A DNA stretch of 5,280 bases from Desulfobacteraceae bacterium 4572_19 (GCA_002084385.1 NBLS01000069.1:1-5280); one strand, 5' to 3'; shown: positions 1-5,122, counted from the stretch's first letter. Made by a program: numbers and translations. Notes: generated from the letters alone by a model not told the origin.

Positions 1-742
1 GCCCAAGTCTTTATAATTTTAAGCATGTCAGAAAACTTCTTATATCGGTTCAACACTCAAATCGAAAACTAATATCAAACGATAAAAATATTGTGGGAAT
101 TGCCAAAGGAGATATGCCAAAGTCCTGTATAATAGCGAAATTTTATGGTGATCATGGCTTTTTACAATTAAACGGATTAACCGTAGCAAGTTTCTTTGAT
201 GGTAGCTTTCACTCCACTACACGCCAAACTACATTAGTACATGTGGAAGAAATCATGCTTGACTCTGAGCTCGATCCCTCCTACATTAGTACATGTGGAA
301 GAAATCATGCTTGACTCTGAGCTCGATCCCTCCATACAACATATTCTTTATAGTCGTATAAAAACACTTGTCCACATGGCTGAAACAAGTAAAGATGGGT
401 GTACAATAGTTATTGACCTTAAAGATTCTCTTTTGGAACTATCCGGCCACTATCTTGACCCACCACTTGACCTTCATGGTGAGGAGAATATAAAACAGGT
501 ACACGCCCTTTGCATGTCTTCTTGATGGTTTTTCTGTTCTTCACGAAGACAGAGCAAGGGGTGCCAGATTTAATTCAGCAATTCGTTTTTCTACTTTGCA
601 TCGGGATATAATTATAGTAGTAGTATCATCTGACAGGCCGGTTTCCATTATTTATAAAGGAGTTGAGCTAAATGCAAAATACTCTTGGAGACCCCATTCA
701 AGTTCAATTGCCACTCCACCTCTTTTAGAGCAGTGGCTTTAA
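1..742 (+). pseudogene. Broken gene for a DisA_N / diadenylate-cyclase-like domain protein, 5' end outside window
   Basis: The frame is open from the left edge with no start codon needed, so the gene begins outside the window. Three frames join into one protein: positions 3 to about 281 (ending ...VEEIMLDSELDPS), about 283 to 511 (SIQHILYSRIKTLVHMAE...GCTIVIDL...), and 512 to the TAA at 740-742. The first switch is explained exactly by a perfect 52-bp tandem duplication (52 is not a multiple of 3). The second fits one extra T in the TTT at 509-511, which would restore HALACLLDGFSVL. The last part carries a DG motif (524-529), then RGARFNSAIRF (557-589) and IIIVVVSSDRPVSII, resembling the DGA, G-x-R-(H/F)-x-(S/T)-A and VVSE-like signatures of DisA_N domains that make or bind c-di-AMP. 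The DG to GARFNSA spacing is shorter than in active cyclases, so residues may be missing. The family call is by eye. Loss of function is inferred from two independent frame breaks. Confidence 0.6.
229..332 (+). repeat. Perfect 52-bp tandem duplication inside the broken gene
   Basis: Bases 229-280 and 281-332 are identical over the full 52 bp, both starting CTACATTAGTACATGTGG and ending GATCCCTC. Collapsing one unit joins the upstream frame (FHSTTRQTTLVHVEEIMLDSELDPS) directly to the downstream frame (IQHILYSRIKTLVHMAE). The extra unit is therefore the insertion and the cause of the frameshift. The lack of any mismatch suggests a recent event, or an assembly artefact. Confidence 0.95.
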
Positions 743-760
743 ATAACTTGCTATGGCGAA

Positions 761-832
761 TATAAGGCACTTGTGAACGCTTACAAATGTGAAATTACCG
801 AAAAATCACATTTCTTGTTCGTGAACGGTTAC
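761..832 (+). repeat. Dispersed 72-bp box-hairpin-box repeat, copy A
   Basis: This copy has the basic 72-bp form. It begins TATAAGGCACTT, then box 1 GTGAACGCTTAC (773-784), stem AAATGTGA (785-792), a 13-nt loop, stem TCACATTT (806-813), a 7-nt spacer, and box 2 GTGAACGGTTAC (821-832). The two boxes are near-identical direct repeats, yet each is quasi-palindromic, so they can also pair with each other (8 Watson-Crick and 2 G-T pairs of 12) to close the whole element into one long imperfect hairpin. It lies 18 bp after the stop of the broken gene and upstream of fxsA. It has no coding capacity and resembles REP/MITE-like intergenic elements. Confidence 0.85.
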
Positions 833-891
833 AAAAAATGAAAGTCTTTAAATACAACTTTTCTATGGGCTTTCATATAAAATTACATAAT

Positions 892-925
892 AAGGAGTCA
901 GAATATGACACATCATCAAAAATAA
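892..925 (+). other. Possible six-codon mini-ORF with a good ribosome binding site
   Basis: AAGGAG (892-897) is followed 7 nt later by ATG (905-907) and a six-codon frame, MTHHQK, ending TAA (923-925). It lies 41 bp before the fxsA start. The strong Shine-Dalgarno match is the only support. It could be a leader peptide ahead of fxsA, the stump of a decayed gene, or chance in purine-rich DNA. Confidence 0.2.
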
Positions 926-966
926 AAATTGCACAAGACAAGGTGAGTAAATAAGGATATCAAGAT

Positions 967-1362
967 ATGTTGTTAAAGCTTTTTATTGCATTTACACTTA
1001 TGCCGGTAATTGAAATATGGCTACTTATGAAAATCAGTGGTTTCATAGGTTTTTTCAATACAGTTCTTCTTGTTGTTACAACAGGTTTTCTTGGGGCATA
1101 TCTTGCACGAATGCAGGGAATGAATACCATGGTTCGGGTTCGTCTTAGCTTGCAACAGGGAATTATGCCGGCAGAAGATCTTCTTGATACTTTATTAATT
1201 TTAATTGCAGGAATTGTACTTATAACACCGGGTCTTATAACTGATATAACGGGTTTATTATTACTGCTACCTGTGCCCCGTAATAGTTTTAAGCGATTTT
1301 TGCGTAAAACTTTTGATAAGTGGATTATGGAAAACAAAATTAATATTACCAGATATCCATAA
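967..1362 (+). CDS. fxsA: FxsA family membrane protein
   Basis: This 131-residue protein matches the FxsA family, small inner-membrane proteins; in E. coli, overproduced FxsA relieves exclusion of phage T7 by the F plasmid PifA protein. The normal role is poorly known. Hydrophobic segments fall at about residues 2-20, 24-47 and 75-102, and the C-terminus is basic and soluble (FKRFLRKTFDKW). Family hallmarks are the glutamate within the first membrane segment (PVIEIWLL, E16), the GxxxAxxQG-like stretch GAYLARMQG (43-51), LQQGIMPAEDLLD (62-74) and the conserved turn TPGLITDITG (87-96) followed by LLLLLPVPR. The usual DG after the amphipathic stretch is DT here. The start is supported by TAAGGA (952-957), 9 nt upstream. 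The gene stands alone, flanked on both sides by copies of the 72-bp repeat, with no close operon partner. Confidence 0.88.
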   Translation: MLLKLFIAFTLMPVIEIWLLMKISGFIGFFNTVLLVVTTGFLGAYLARMQGMNTMVRVRLSLQQGIMPAEDLLDTLLILIAGIVLITPGLITDITGLLLLLPVPRNSFKRFLRKTFDKWIMENKINITRYP

Positions 1363-1408
1363 CTGCCTTATATCGTAAACGTGAGGCCCAAAAAGAATTT
1401 AATTATGA

Positions 1409-1529
1409 GCAACCGTTCACAAACAAGAAATGTGATTTTTCGATAATCTCACATTTGGTAACCGTTCACGAACAAAAAATGTGATTTTTCGGTAATCGCA
1501 TATTTGTAAGCGTTTACAAGTGCTTTATA
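1409..1529 (-). repeat. Box-hairpin-box repeat, copy B, enlarged by a 49-bp internal duplication
   Basis: Read on the minus strand this is the same element as copy A, but 121 bp long, exactly 72+49. On the plus strand the order is box GCAACCGTTCAC (1409-1420), hairpin core, box GTAACCGTTCAC (1458-1469), hairpin core, box GTAAGCGTTTAC (1506-1517), then the conserved end CAAGTGCTTTATA. Units 1411-1459 and 1460-1508 have a 49-bp period and differ at about seven positions, so this duplication is older than the perfect one in copy D. A shortened box-like GTAGCGTTTAC (1532-1542) follows directly. It sits between fxsA and the flagellar operon. Confidence 0.85.
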
Positions 1530-1604
1530 ATGTAGCGTTTACGAAGACTTTTACATAAAAACACCACAAAAATATATTTTTTTTTAAAAAACTTATATTT
1601 TTTC

Positions 1605-1632
1605 TAAAGATTAAAGGACATACTACCGAAAA
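1605..1632 (+). promoter_or_regulatory. Candidate sigma-28 (FliA-type) promoter for the FlgM operon
   Basis: TAAAGATT (1605-1612) and ACCGAAAA (1625-1632) resemble the sigma-28 elements TAAAGTTT and GCCGATAA, with a 12-nt gap instead of the preferred 11. The next signals downstream are the ribosome binding site AAGGAG (1646-1651) and the ATG at 1659, so a transcript starting near 1640 would have a very short leader. The -35 half is poorly matched beyond TAAA. The -10 half also forms part of a small hairpin (ACTAC 1622-1626 with GTAGT 1633-1637). An A/T-tract-rich stretch (1569-1605) lies just upstream. Confidence 0.3.
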
Positions 1633-1658
1633 GTAGTTTAAGGACAAGGAGAAAAGAG

Positions 1659-2216
1659 ATGCATATACCTTCATATCAGATATGTAATATCCTGAAGGTT
1701 TACAGCAAGCAAATGACTCAAAGCAAAACTTTAGAACATCAGAGCTTGGGTATAAAGAGTCCGGTTTCTGATAAAATTAGTAAAACTGATGGGATTGACA
1801 AGGTCACTAATATTGATAAAAGTGGTAAGAGTAGCAAGGTCGGTGAAATCAGTAAAACCGGCAAAACTGAGAATAACAACATATCTTCACAAGGAAAGCG
1901 TGAATTTATTATCAATAAAGTTGCAGCGGATATTGTCGAAAAAATTACAAACCATGATCCGCAAAAGGCTAAATTGGAATTTAAAAACCAATTGCATAAA
2001 CAAACAAATTATTTGCAAGAGCAAGTGGAAAATAAGGCAGACGTTGTAAATAACATAAATAATAACAAATTTATTTTTAATCAAATAGACGAATATAACA
2101 ATAAAGTTGAAAAAAATTTTTCAATAGAAAATACAGATTTTATAATTAAACGACTGAATCAACTTACAAAGGACACTGTCAACATAACCCTAAGCCCGAA
2201 AACTCTGGAATCTTGA
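1659..2216 (+). CDS. FlgM-associated protein, DVU0524-like
   Basis: This protein has 185 residues, and its N-terminus MHIPSYQICNILKVYSKQMTQ matches the start I know from small proteins encoded just upstream of flgM in Desulfovibrio-like bacteria (DVU0524 family). Biochemical function is unknown; a flagellar regulatory or assembly role is inferred from position. Three zones are visible: the conserved head (1-21), a serine/lysine/threonine-rich linker at about 33-70 built of loose repeats such as ISKTDG, IDKSGK and ISKTGK, and a charged, probably helical tail (80-170) rich in N, K and Q. There is no signal peptide or membrane segment. AAGGAG (1646-1651) lies 7 nt before the ATG. The stop is only 13 nt before flgM, so the two genes are almost certainly co-transcribed. 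The linker and the asparagine-rich tail are poorly conserved-looking and may be lineage-specific. Membership rests on the N-terminus and context. Confidence 0.72.
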   Translation: MHIPSYQICNILKVYSKQMTQSKTLEHQSLGIKSPVSDKISKTDGIDKVTNIDKSGKSSKVGEISKTGKTENNNISSQGKREFIINKVAADIVEKITNHDPQKAKLEFKNQLHKQTNYLQEQVENKADVVNNINNNKFIFNQIDEYNNKVEKNFSIENTDFIIKRLNQLTKDTVNITLSPKTLES

Positions 2217-2229
2217 CACGGAGGACACC

Positions 2230-2553
2230 ATGTATATATCAGAAGCAAATATAAATATTGGCAAACAAACATACACGCGGGAGATAGCTGACAAGAAATC
2301 CCAACGTGTTAGCGATGCTCCAAAAAATCAAGGCATAAGGGAAGATACTGTTAGTCTTTCTGATGACTTAAAAGATATACAACTTGCAAAACAATCCGTG
2401 CAAGCAGACGGGGTTGATAATACCATGCAAACTTTAGAAAGAGAAGAGAAGGTACAACAACTCAAACAGGCAGTAAGTGAAGGTAGCTACGTGGTCAATG
2501 CAGAAAAGGTTGCTGAAAAAATAGTAGGCTTCTCTATGGATGAATATATCTAA
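2230..2553 (+). CDS. flgM: Anti-sigma-28 factor FlgM (negative regulator of flagellin synthesis)
   Basis: This 107-residue protein is the usual FlgM size. FlgM binds the flagellar sigma factor FliA (sigma-28) in the cytoplasm and keeps it inactive; in enterobacteria it is exported through the finished hook-basal body, releasing late-gene transcription. The N-terminal half is polar and likely disordered. The family motif DTVSLS is at 39-44, and the sigma-binding C-terminal half reads REEKVQQLKQAVSEGSYVV (71-89), then NAEKVAEKIVGF (90-101). The conserved elements are R-x-x-K-V-x-x-L-K, G-x-Y and V-A-x-K-I-(V/L)-x-F. A strong CGGAGG (2219-2224) lies 5 nt before the ATG, and the gene follows the DVU0524-like gene by 13 nt. 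No hook-filament genes such as flgN or flgK follow; instead there is a repeat-bearing gap and a separately promoted gene. Confidence 0.92.
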   Translation: MYISEANINIGKQTYTREIADKKSQRVSDAPKNQGIREDTVSLSDDLKDIQLAKQSVQADGVDNTMQTLEREEKVQQLKQAVSEGSYVVNAEKVAEKIVGFSMDEYI

Positions 2554-2595
2554 GCCCGATGGTATTTTAACACGTAGGCGATTGATGCTTTATAT

Positions 2596-2667
2596 GTAAC
2601 CATTCACGAACAAGAAATGTGATTTTTCGGTAATTTCACATTTATAAGCGTTCACAAGTGCCTTATA
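2596..2667 (-). repeat. Dispersed 72-bp box-hairpin-box repeat, copy C
   Basis: This is the basic 72-bp form on the minus strand. On the plus strand it reads box GTAACCATTCAC (2596-2607), stem AAATGTGA (2615-2622), a 13-nt loop, stem TCACATTT (2636-2643), box ATAAGCGTTCAC (2644-2655), and the conserved end CAAGTGCCTTATA (2655-2667). Each box carries one change from the consensus, while the stem is intact. It begins 42 bp after the flgM stop and could form a hairpin in the 3' end of the flgM transcript. Confidence 0.85.
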
Positions 2668-2681
2668 TATACTTCATAATT

Positions 2682-2695
2682 TTCCTATATAGGAA
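2682..2695. repeat. 14-bp perfect palindrome TTCCTATATAGGAA
   Basis: TTCCTATATAGGAA is identical to its reverse complement. It lies 103 bp upstream of the sigma-54-type promoter, a distance at which enhancer-binding activators of sigma-54 promoters often bind. An activator or operator site is therefore possible but unproven. In AT-rich DNA a chance palindrome of this length is not excluded. Confidence 0.3.
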
Positions 2696-2797
2696 TTTAT
2701 TTCCACCATTTCTTGGTTGTTACCTTTCCATATAGCCTAACTATATCTTCCAGTAATTACAGCCTTCTCTAATAAAATCAACCACAAAAATACAACT

Positions 2798-2813
2798 TGG
2801 CTTGCTTATTGCT
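2798..2813 (+). promoter_or_regulatory. Sigma-54 (RpoN) -24/-12 promoter candidate
   Basis: TGGCTTGCTTATTGCT matches the RpoN consensus TGGCACGNNNNTTGCW at all fixed positions except two (A and C after TGGC). The invariant GG (2799-2800) and GC (2811-2812) are separated by exactly 10 nt as required. The predicted start is near 2824, giving a leader of about 60 nt before the ATG at 2885. Many class II/III flagellar genes in polar-flagellated bacteria use RpoN, which fits the location after flgM. Confidence 0.55.
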
Positions 2814-2884
2814 TATTCTATAACTGAGTCGAAAAATTGAAAATAATATAGTAACTGTTCTCAAATAAAGGGAGGGCTTTTTCA

Positions 2885-3349
2885 ATGAGTAATATAACCG
2901 GTATCACCGACAAAACGCATATTTATAACAATTCAACAACAGGTGCAGCGGATAAAGACGCATTCAGACTGGCTCTCGAGAACACTCTCGAAAACAATTC
3001 TGAACAGGCAGGCACGATAGGTAATCCTAAATCTCTTGGAGAGATTCAAGCTCCAGCAATCAACATGGTCCAGTTTAATGCTGGGAATACGGTATCTGAT
3101 ATGACATATAAAGCAAATAACCTTCTTGAGCTTCTTGATAGTTATTCCAAAGATCTTGATAATCCCAACAAGTCTCTTCGGGATATCGAACCTTTAATTT
3201 CAATCATAAAGGAAAACGCAGAACATCTTCTTGCCGATGCTAACGGAACAATCATAGGAGATGAAGCAGGAATTAAGGAATTAGCCGGGCAGTGTGCTGT
3301 TGCAGCAAATGTGGAATATATAAAATTCCAACGTGGAGATTACGTTTAA
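2885..3349 (+). CDS. Uncharacterised protein, probably flagellum-associated by context
   Basis: I do not recognise a named family for this 154-residue protein. It has no signal peptide or membrane span. The first 70 residues are polar and Asn/Thr/Ser-rich, like a disordered flagellar-export-type N-terminus. From about 72 on it looks helical and more conserved: YKANNLLELLDSYSKDLDNPNKSL (75-98), then DIEPLISIIKENAEHLL (100-116), ending in a compact tail VEYIKFQRGDYV. The pattern of a leucine-rich helix, a D-N-P turn, I-E-P-L and a terminal K-F-x-R-G-D-Y recalls small hypothetical proteins I associate with deltaproteobacterial flagellar clusters, but this is memory rather than a search. GGGAGGG (2870-2876) lies 8 nt before the ATG. 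It appears to be a single-gene unit between a sigma-54-type promoter and a strong hairpin terminator, close behind flgM. Confidence 0.7.
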   Translation: MSNITGITDKTHIYNNSTTGAADKDAFRLALENTLENNSEQAGTIGNPKSLGEIQAPAINMVQFNAGNTVSDMTYKANNLLELLDSYSKDLDNPNKSLRDIEPLISIIKENAEHLLADANGTIIGDEAGIKELAGQCAVAANVEYIKFQRGDYV

Positions 3350-3383
3350 TATTTAAACACGATACAATCATTTAATCTATAGA

Positions 3384-3432
3384 CCGTTACATAAATAATT
3401 TTATTGTGAAATTATTTATGTAATGGGTTTTT
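3384..3432 (+). terminator. Rho-independent terminator with an 18-bp stem
   Basis: Arm 3384-3401 pairs with 3409-3426 over 18 bp, including one G-T pair, around the 7-nt loop TATTGTG, and the right arm is followed by GTTTTT (3427-3432). It lies 34 bp after the stop of the preceding plus-strand gene. The stem is AT-rich apart from its CC/GG base. The minus-strand side lacks a T run after the stem, so it probably ends mainly the plus-strand transcript, although it sits between convergent genes. Confidence 0.8.
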
Positions 3433-3471
3433 ATATGAAAGTCCGTAGAAAAGCTATATTGTAAAGCAATA

Positions 3472-4278
3472 TTATCCAACATTTTCTTTGGCTTTTGTCC
3501 AAAGCTTATCAATTTCTAAAGCGGTTGCAGTTTCAACTGTTTGTTTATTATCCAACAGATATTTTTCCATAAACTTATAACGTTTTTCAAATTTAAGAAT
3601 GGAAGCCAAGAAGGATGTTTCAGGATGAATATTTGCAAAACGGGCTACATTTGTAAGGGTAAAAAGAATATCTCCAAACTCCAACGCAATATCATCCGTA
3701 TTTTTTAAAGAGAGAGCTACATTAAATTCTGCCCACTCCTCCTCAACTTTTTTCATAACTTCAGAAATATTGTTCCAATCAAAACCAGCTCTGCCCACCT
3801 TGTTTGATACTTTATATGCACGCAATAAAGCCGGCAGTCCCTTCGGAATGGAATCAAGAATTGAAATATCCTTTTTTCCACCCTTTTCTTCTAACTTTAT
3901 TTTTTCCCACTGTTTATAAAGCTCTTCAATGGTTCCAACTTTTTTACCGGCAAAGATATGTGGATGTCGCCTGATCATTTTTTCCTTAACAACAGCAAGC
4001 ACTTTTTCCATGTTAAATGCCCCTTTTTCACAAAACAGCTCAACAAGAAAAAGCAACTGAAATAACACATCACCTAACTCTTCACATATATGATCAGGAT
4101 CTCCTGCTCCGATTGCATCGGCAAGTTCATAAGATTCATCTAAAAGACATGCCATAATTGACTTTGGATCTTGTTTTTGATCCCACGGACAACCATCTTC
4201 ACCACGAAGTACTTTAATAACCTTAACCAGATCATCAACTCCTATTGGATTTTTTTCCTTATTATCTTGTTTACTCAT
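3472..4278 (-). CDS. mazG: Nucleoside triphosphate pyrophosphohydrolase MazG
   Basis: MazG hydrolyses (d)NTPs to NMP and pyrophosphate, clearing aberrant nucleotides in the cytoplasm; in E. coli it also lowers ppGpp. From the start chosen here it has 268 residues, close to the E. coli 263. Two tandem MazG domains are visible. The N-terminal one has GCPWDQKQDPKSI (29-41), DESYE (47-51) and EELGD (66-70), the metal-binding EExxE...ExxD pattern with Asp in place of the first Glu. The linker has RRHPHIF (103-109). The C-terminal one has EEWAE (180-184) and EFGD (200-203), intact. The reading frame stays open for 38 more codons to an ATG at 4392, but those residues are translated from an inverted-repeat element and lack family similarity, so the ATG at 4278 is preferred, although it has no good Shine-Dalgarno. 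It is probably transcribed with cvpA, 120 bp upstream. Confidence 0.92.
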   Translation of the reverse strand: MSKQDNKEKNPIGVDDLVKVIKVLRGEDGCPWDQKQDPKSIMACLLDESYELADAIGAGDPDHICEELGDVLFQLLFLVELFCEKGAFNMEKVLAVVKEKMIRRHPHIFAGKKVGTIEELYKQWEKIKLEEKGGKKDISILDSIPKGLPALLRAYKVSNKVGRAGFDWNNISEVMKKVEEEWAEFNVALSLKNTDDIALEFGDILFTLTNVARFANIHPETSFLASILKFEKRYKFMEKYLLDNKQTVETATALEIDKLWTKAKENVG

Positions 4279-4324
4279 AATTTTTATATAACCGCCATGG
4301 TGGATAGTACGCCACAACAAAATA

Positions 4325-4378
4325 TGAAAGTTAGGCACATACTTATTGGGCAACCACAAGGGTTTGCCCCTACTTTCA
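4325..4378. repeat. Inverted-repeat element between cvpA and mazG
   Basis: Two nested inverted repeats are visible: an outer TGAAAGT (4325-4331) with ACTTTCA (4372-4378), and an inner GGGCAA (4348-4353) with TTGCCC (4364-4369) around a 10-nt loop. The inner half, GGGCAACCACAAGGGTTTGC, resembles palindromic GGGCAACC-type repeats scattered in many environmental bacterial genomes (from memory). It is unrelated to the 72-bp family. Both strands are open through it, so it adds a spurious N-terminal extension to the mazG frame. Whether it affects transcription between the two genes is unknown. Confidence 0.55.
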
Positions 4379-4398
4379 CATAAACTTGCCATGGAAGA

Positions 4399-4929
4399 TT
4401 AGTTGCTCTGTTCATTCCACGCTTCTTTAATTGATTTCATCTTTATTAAAAAAGCCTCCTTAACATTATCCGGCACAATCTGAATTAATGTTTCCGACCA
4501 TTGTGATACAGGCATCGATAATTTAGACTCCTTTATCATACGAGACTCATCACTTAAAAAAGTCGTTAAAACAACCAGTAAAACAGACGTAAACAGTACT
4601 CCTTTTAGAAGACCAAAACATGCTCCGCAAACACAATCCACCCAGCCGAGAAATACAATATCCAAAAAAAATCTGATTATTATTCCCAAAATTGTAATTA
4701 TTATAAAAACTCCAATAAAAATAGCAGTAAAACTAATAACATTCGCATAAGAAGTTTGCATAACCTCTTCTAACAAGTAAGCTTCGCCTAACGGATAATA
4801 TGTATATGCTGCATAAAAACCACCAAGTATTCCAATTATGGACGACACTTCTTTAATAAATCCACGAAAAAAACCTCGTATTAAGCAGAAACTTAATATA
4901 ATAATAATAACAATATCAAAAATATTCAT
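4399..4929 (-). CDS. cvpA: CvpA family inner-membrane protein
   Basis: This 176-residue protein of the CvpA (colicin V production) family is near the usual length of 160-180. E. coli CvpA was identified as needed for colicin V export and supports envelope resistance to bile salts; its molecular activity is not established. Hydrophobic segments are at about 4-18, 27-45, 64-92 and 103-125, followed by a polar cytoplasmic-looking tail ending in WNEQSN. The family pattern is clear in FDIVIIIILSFCLIRGFFRGFIKEVSSIIGILGG (4-37) and in GWVDCVCGACFGLLKGVL (95-112), matching the usual D-x-x-x-G-x-x-F-G-x-x-x-G signature. The ATG at 4929 follows a weak AAGGG on the minus strand. Repeat copy D lies about 60 bp upstream. 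It probably leads a cvpA-mazG transcription unit; no convincing promoter was identified. Confidence 0.88.
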   Translation of the reverse strand: MNIFDIVIIIILSFCLIRGFFRGFIKEVSSIIGILGGFYAAYTYYPLGEAYLLEEVMQTSYANVISFTAIFIGVFIIITILGIIIRFFLDIVFLGWVDCVCGACFGLLKGVLFTSVLLVVLTTFLSDESRMIKESKLSMPVSQWSETLIQIVPDNVKEAFLIKMKSIKEAWNEQSN

Positions 4930-4989
4930 AATCTACCCTTTATATTTTATAATTTACCATAATGAAAAACACACCCTATCCAAAATAAC

Positions 4990-5041
4990 GTAAGCGTTCA
5001 CAAGCTGGTTATGGGAATATAAGGCACTTGTGAACGCTTAC
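4990..5041. repeat. Perfect 15-bp inverted repeat overlapping repeat copy D
   Basis: GTAAGCGTTCACAAG (4990-5004) is the exact reverse complement of CTTGTGAACGCTTAC (5027-5041), with a 22-nt loop. The right arm is box 1 of copy D; the left arm is an extra box in opposite orientation lying outside the 72-bp plan. It could form a hairpin or cruciform upstream of cvpA. Confidence 0.85.
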
Positions 5042-5122
5042 AAATGTGAGATTGCCGAAAAATCACATTTCTTGGAATGTGAGATTGCCGAAAAATCACA
5101 TTTCTTGGCCGTGAACGGTTAC
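5018..5122 (+). repeat. Box-hairpin-box repeat, copy D, enlarged by a perfect 33-bp internal duplication
   Basis: Same orientation as copy A and 105 bp long, exactly 72+33. It begins TATAAGGCACTT, then box 1 GTGAACGCTTAC (5030-5041), two hairpin cores 5043-5075 and 5076-5108 that are identical over 33 bp (each AATGTGAGATTGCC... to ...CACATTTCTTGG), then box 2 GTGAACGGTTAC (5111-5122). Unlike copy B, the duplication involves only the hairpin core and no third box is created. Copies A and D also share some sequence upstream of the element (GAATATAAGGCAC). Confidence 0.88.

Larger units (their letters stand above)
2554..2884. other. 331-bp non-coding stretch between flgM and the next gene
   Basis: No credible gene is seen on either strand. 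It holds repeat copy C (2596-2667), a 14-bp perfect palindrome (2682-2695), a sigma-54-type promoter candidate (2798-2813), and the ribosome binding site of the following gene (GGGAGGG, 2870-2876). The stretch 2700-2795 shows nothing I recognise. Confidence 0.7.

Noticed and set aside
838..876. Inverted pair ATGAAAG / CTTTCAT as a regulatory hairpin before fxsA
   Set aside because: Seven AT-rich bases with a 25-nt gap is within chance expectation.
960..1337. A 125-codon minus-strand frame opposite fxsA
   Set aside because: It is the antisense of a clear FxsA gene, is basic with no family resemblance, and has no ribosome binding site that I can see.
1569..1605. The T- and A-rich tract as a terminator after fxsA
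   Set aside because: No GC-containing stem precedes the T run, and it is 200 bp from the fxsA stop; more likely AT-rich upstream promoter DNA.
1789..2084. Frames of 86 codons (plus) and 65 codons (minus) inside the FlgM-associated gene
   Set aside because: Both are in alternative frames of a gene with a good start, operon spacing and a recognisable N-terminus.
4171..4383. A 70-codon plus-strand frame opposite the start of mazG
   Set aside because: It overlaps the mazG 5' end and the inverted-repeat element and has no recognisable product.
4279..4392. The 38-codon N-terminal extension of mazG
   Set aside because: It is translated from palindromic repeat DNA, and the shorter form matches the family length and start.
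761..5122. The repeated boxes as a CRISPR array
   Set aside because: Copies are far apart, in both orientations, lack uniform spacers and contain internal hairpins; they are dispersed repeats.
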